Positions 36,001-36,031 of a stretch of DNA of 36,031 nucleotides are shown in pieces. The translations under genes were made by a program, and so were the position numbers. The stretch is from Bacteroidetes bacterium HGW-Bacteroidetes-6 (GTDB taxonomy: Bacteria; Bacteroidota; Bacteroidia; Bacteroidales; DTU049), in assembly GCA_002842495.1 (NCBI GenBank), contig PHDB01000035.1, forward strand, positions 1 through 36,031. Direction: 5' to 3'. The notes under the pieces were generated by a model, which saw nothing but the letters and a program-made list of their open reading frames with translations, searched no databases and had not been told where the DNA came from. Position 1 is the first letter of the stretch; each line of letters starts with the position of its first letter.

Positions 36001-36031
36001 ATGGCACTGGGTTGGGCCGGGACGCTGGTCG
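30099..36031 (-). CDS. Giant T9SS-exported PKD/Ig-repeat surface protein, 5' end outside window
   Basis: An open frame of at least 1976 residues that runs to the window edge. I translated 35580-36029 and found no stop and no start, so the N-terminus and signal peptide are missing. Order from the N-terminal side: one partial PKD-like repeat (36031 to about 35780), two Ig-like domains (about 35770-35170) with nearly identical 'YQWQVSTDGGSTFNNIVAAG' segments, 17 PKD-like repeats of 84-85 residues, another Ig-like domain ('CDGTPVTFNPVIDYGGTSPV'), and a T9SS type A domain from 'MKVYPNPSNDLFTIEL'. Each PKD-like repeat reads 'PAQPS.I.G...C...GL.YSV', then 'GVTY.W.VP.GW', 'GT..I.V..G' and 'VTPSN.CGNG'. 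Such proteins usually serve adhesion or gliding-related surface roles. The last gene before it on this strand is not visible. Confidence 0.93.
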   Translation of the reverse strand, partial: TSVPAQPSAITGNASPCSGATGLTYSVTNVAGVTYTWGVPAGWSVTAGAGTNSITVTAGAASGNITVTPSNACGNGTAQTLAVAPGSAPSIVTDPSNSTIGVGGNTSFTVLASGTGLTYQWQVSTDGGSTFNNIVAAGTDPVYSNWTTATLSVNSVIGSNSGYEYQCIISGTCSPSVTSGAAILTVNGAPAITTHPANSSVCDGGSTGFSVVASGSGLNYQWQVSTDGGSTFNNIVAAGTNPVYSDWTTNTLSLNAIVLLNDGFIYQCVVDNGVPPVAVSNQATLTVNDVPAQPSAITGNATPCSGSTGLTYSVTNVAGVTYTWTVPAGWSVTAGAGTNSITVTAGASSGNITVTPGNACGNGTAQTLSVAPTTVPAQPSAITGNATPCSGTTGLTYSVTNVVGVTYTWSVPAGWSVTAGAGTNSITVTAGATSGNITVTPSNACGNGTAQALAVAPTSVPAQPSAITGNVTPCSGATGLSYSVTNVAGVTYTWSVPAGWSVTAGAGTNSITVTAGAASGNITVTPSNACGNGTAQALAVATTEIPLQPIVINGNTALCVGMSNIAYWINGVAGESYSWTVPSGWTILNGQGSDSINVTPAASGGNIVVVPVNSCGFGPAQSLTVSVNDIPSQPSIISGNASPCENEVGLIYSVTNVTGITYSWTVPTGWSIVSGQGTNAVTVSAGSATGNIVVTPSNGCGSGTGQTLAVITNSVPAQPSSITGNTSPCENSTGLVYSITNVSGVSYNWIVPTGWSITAGQGTNSITVDVGTTSGNIVVTPSNGCGNGTAQFLAVSTTSVPVQPSSISGSINPCESTTGLIYSVTNVAGVTYTWSVPLGWSITAGQGTSTVTVTSGSSGTISVTPSNGCGNGIGQTLAITTTTVPAQPSSITGAASTCENAAGLIYSVTNVTGVTYNWSVPVGWIIIAGQGTNSIAVNAGTSGGSISVVPTNSCGSGIAQTLAVVTTSAPAQPSVISGNTNPCQNSTGLTYSITNVAGVTYNWVVPSDWSITSGQGTNTITIDVGSASGNISVTPSNSCGNGVAQILAVSTSSVPAQPSAITGSVSSCSGTTGLTYSVTNVAGVTYIWTVPTGWSITSGAGTNTITVTAGSASGNITVTPSNGCGNGATQFLAVSTTSVPAQPSVITGNANPCENVAGLTYSVANVVGVTYSWDIPLDWTVVSGQGTNTITVDAGVASGAVIVTPSNGCGNGVQQVLLITTGTTPAQPSSITGSVSTCEYTTGLIYSVTNVTGISYTWSVPVGWTIIAGQGTNSVAVNAGTTGGTISVMPSNGCGNGIAQTLAVVTTSVPAQPSVILGNASPCENTTGLVYSVTDVVGVTYTWTVPTGWNISAGQGTNSITVDAGTTAGSITVIPSNGCGNGVSQTISVVTTAIPAQPSSISGVTNPCENTTGLVYSVINTPGVTYTWSVPLGWSITAGQGTSSVTVTAGSSGTITVTPSNGCGNGAPQSIMINSGTIPAQPSSITGAASTCENAAGLIYGVTNITGVTYNWSVPVGWTIIAGQGTNSIAVNAGTSGGNISVVPTNGCGSGVAQTLTVSTTTVPAQPSAISGDAFPCTSLSGQIYSVSNISGVTYTWAVPAGWNITSGQGTNSITIDVSSTAGNVVVTPSNGCGNGPSQTLYVSPGSVPSQPSAITGSLSPCEGSTQIYSVIAVSAMTYTWTVPSDWIIVAGQGSDSITVQVGALSGSVSVTPMNACGSGIARILNVTPASQVTPAISISTTTTIEVCDGTPVTFNPVIDYGGTSPVITWYVNGSVVASGNTFTLLNPTDGDMVYAELQSSEICTSSNPVFSDVVTIIVFPIPSSPYVTHSGDTLFSNYSTGNQWYDSNGILSGETNNFLVPPIEGDYYVVYTDGNGCSSDPSDMIHFTFDGIFEELMGMKVYPNPSNDLFTIELPWIPSPSIDVVVSNVIGEVVYSTQVSEKIFRIDLGRLPDGVYHLTMYNEDNILNETLIKEK
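30845..35165 (-). repeat. Tandem array of 17 repeats of about 254 bp in coding sequence
   Basis: The PKD-like repeats are tandem at DNA level too. The first three (about 34400-35165) and the partial one at 35760-36031 are nearly identical and GC-rich; later ones are diverged and AT-richer. A pair of adjacent repeats at about 31330-31840 resembles another at about 33110-33620, roughly 1780 bases (seven repeats) away, which points to a multi-repeat duplication. Confidence 0.85.

Overview
The window looks like a chromosomal segment of a Bacteroidota (Bacteroidetes) bacterium, plausibly a Bacteroidales or Marinilabiliales relative. At least five proteins end in a type IX secretion (T9SS) type A sorting domain with a 'YPNP' or 'FPNP' start. 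Many genes are preceded by the Bacteroidetes -7 promoter box TAnnTTTG, and Shine-Dalgarno sequences are almost absent. Base composition is moderately AT-rich except for a visibly GC-richer cysK-cysE pair. TGA is an ordinary stop here (it ends the helicase gene).

Layout. 1-592: REP/BIME-like hairpin repeats. 593-3064 (-): PIF1-type helicase with HRDC and winged-helix tail. 3184-4566 (+): membrane-bound CBM9-like sensor fused to an AraC-type DNA-binding domain, interrupted by one in-frame TGA. 4661-6127 (+): secreted beta-helix protein with its own terminator, followed by a second hairpin-repeat cluster. 7040-10755 (+): a likely operon of a secreted beta-helix protein, a small T9SS protein and a DUF1566-type protein. 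10841-13060 (+): a 20-repeat WG protein, ending at a bidirectional terminator shared with the next operon.

13110-14725 (-): a peroxide-defence operon, perR-dps-peroxiredoxin, whose regulator has a complete PerR metal site but no structural-zinc cysteines. Divergent to it, 14978-16778 (+), are cysK and cysE. 17098-19035 is an Omp28-like secreted protein. 19161-21524 holds an MtfA-type peptidase, a small membrane protein with a suspected frameshift in an A7 run, and a lipoprotein. 21678-24896 (-) is a stand-alone YgfK-type flavin/iron-sulfur oxidoreductase, preceded on its 3' side by a large two-tier hairpin. 24987-27551 holds a secreted zinc peptidase candidate, two divergent unknown genes around an array of helically spaced CTTAAT hexamers, and a ribbon-helix-helix protein ending in a sliding-clamp-like motif.

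27618-29801 (-): ECF sigma factor, small unknown protein and secreted M64 peptidase, apparently one operon. 30099 to the window end (-): the 3' part of a giant T9SS-exported protein, at least 1976 residues, with about 18 PKD-like repeats and Ig-like domains. Its start lies outside the window.

How they fit together: much of the window serves the cell surface (beta-helix, WG, PKD-repeat and Omp28-like proteins and peptidases). It also carries two stress or sensing modules (PerR operon, ECF sigma operon) and a cysteine biosynthesis pair. No T9SS machinery genes, tRNA, rRNA, CRISPR array, transposase or phage genes were seen. The most novel-looking signals are the phased CTTAAT array with its unusual regulator-like gene, the covarying hairpin repeats, the TGA-split sensor and the ygfK hairpin.
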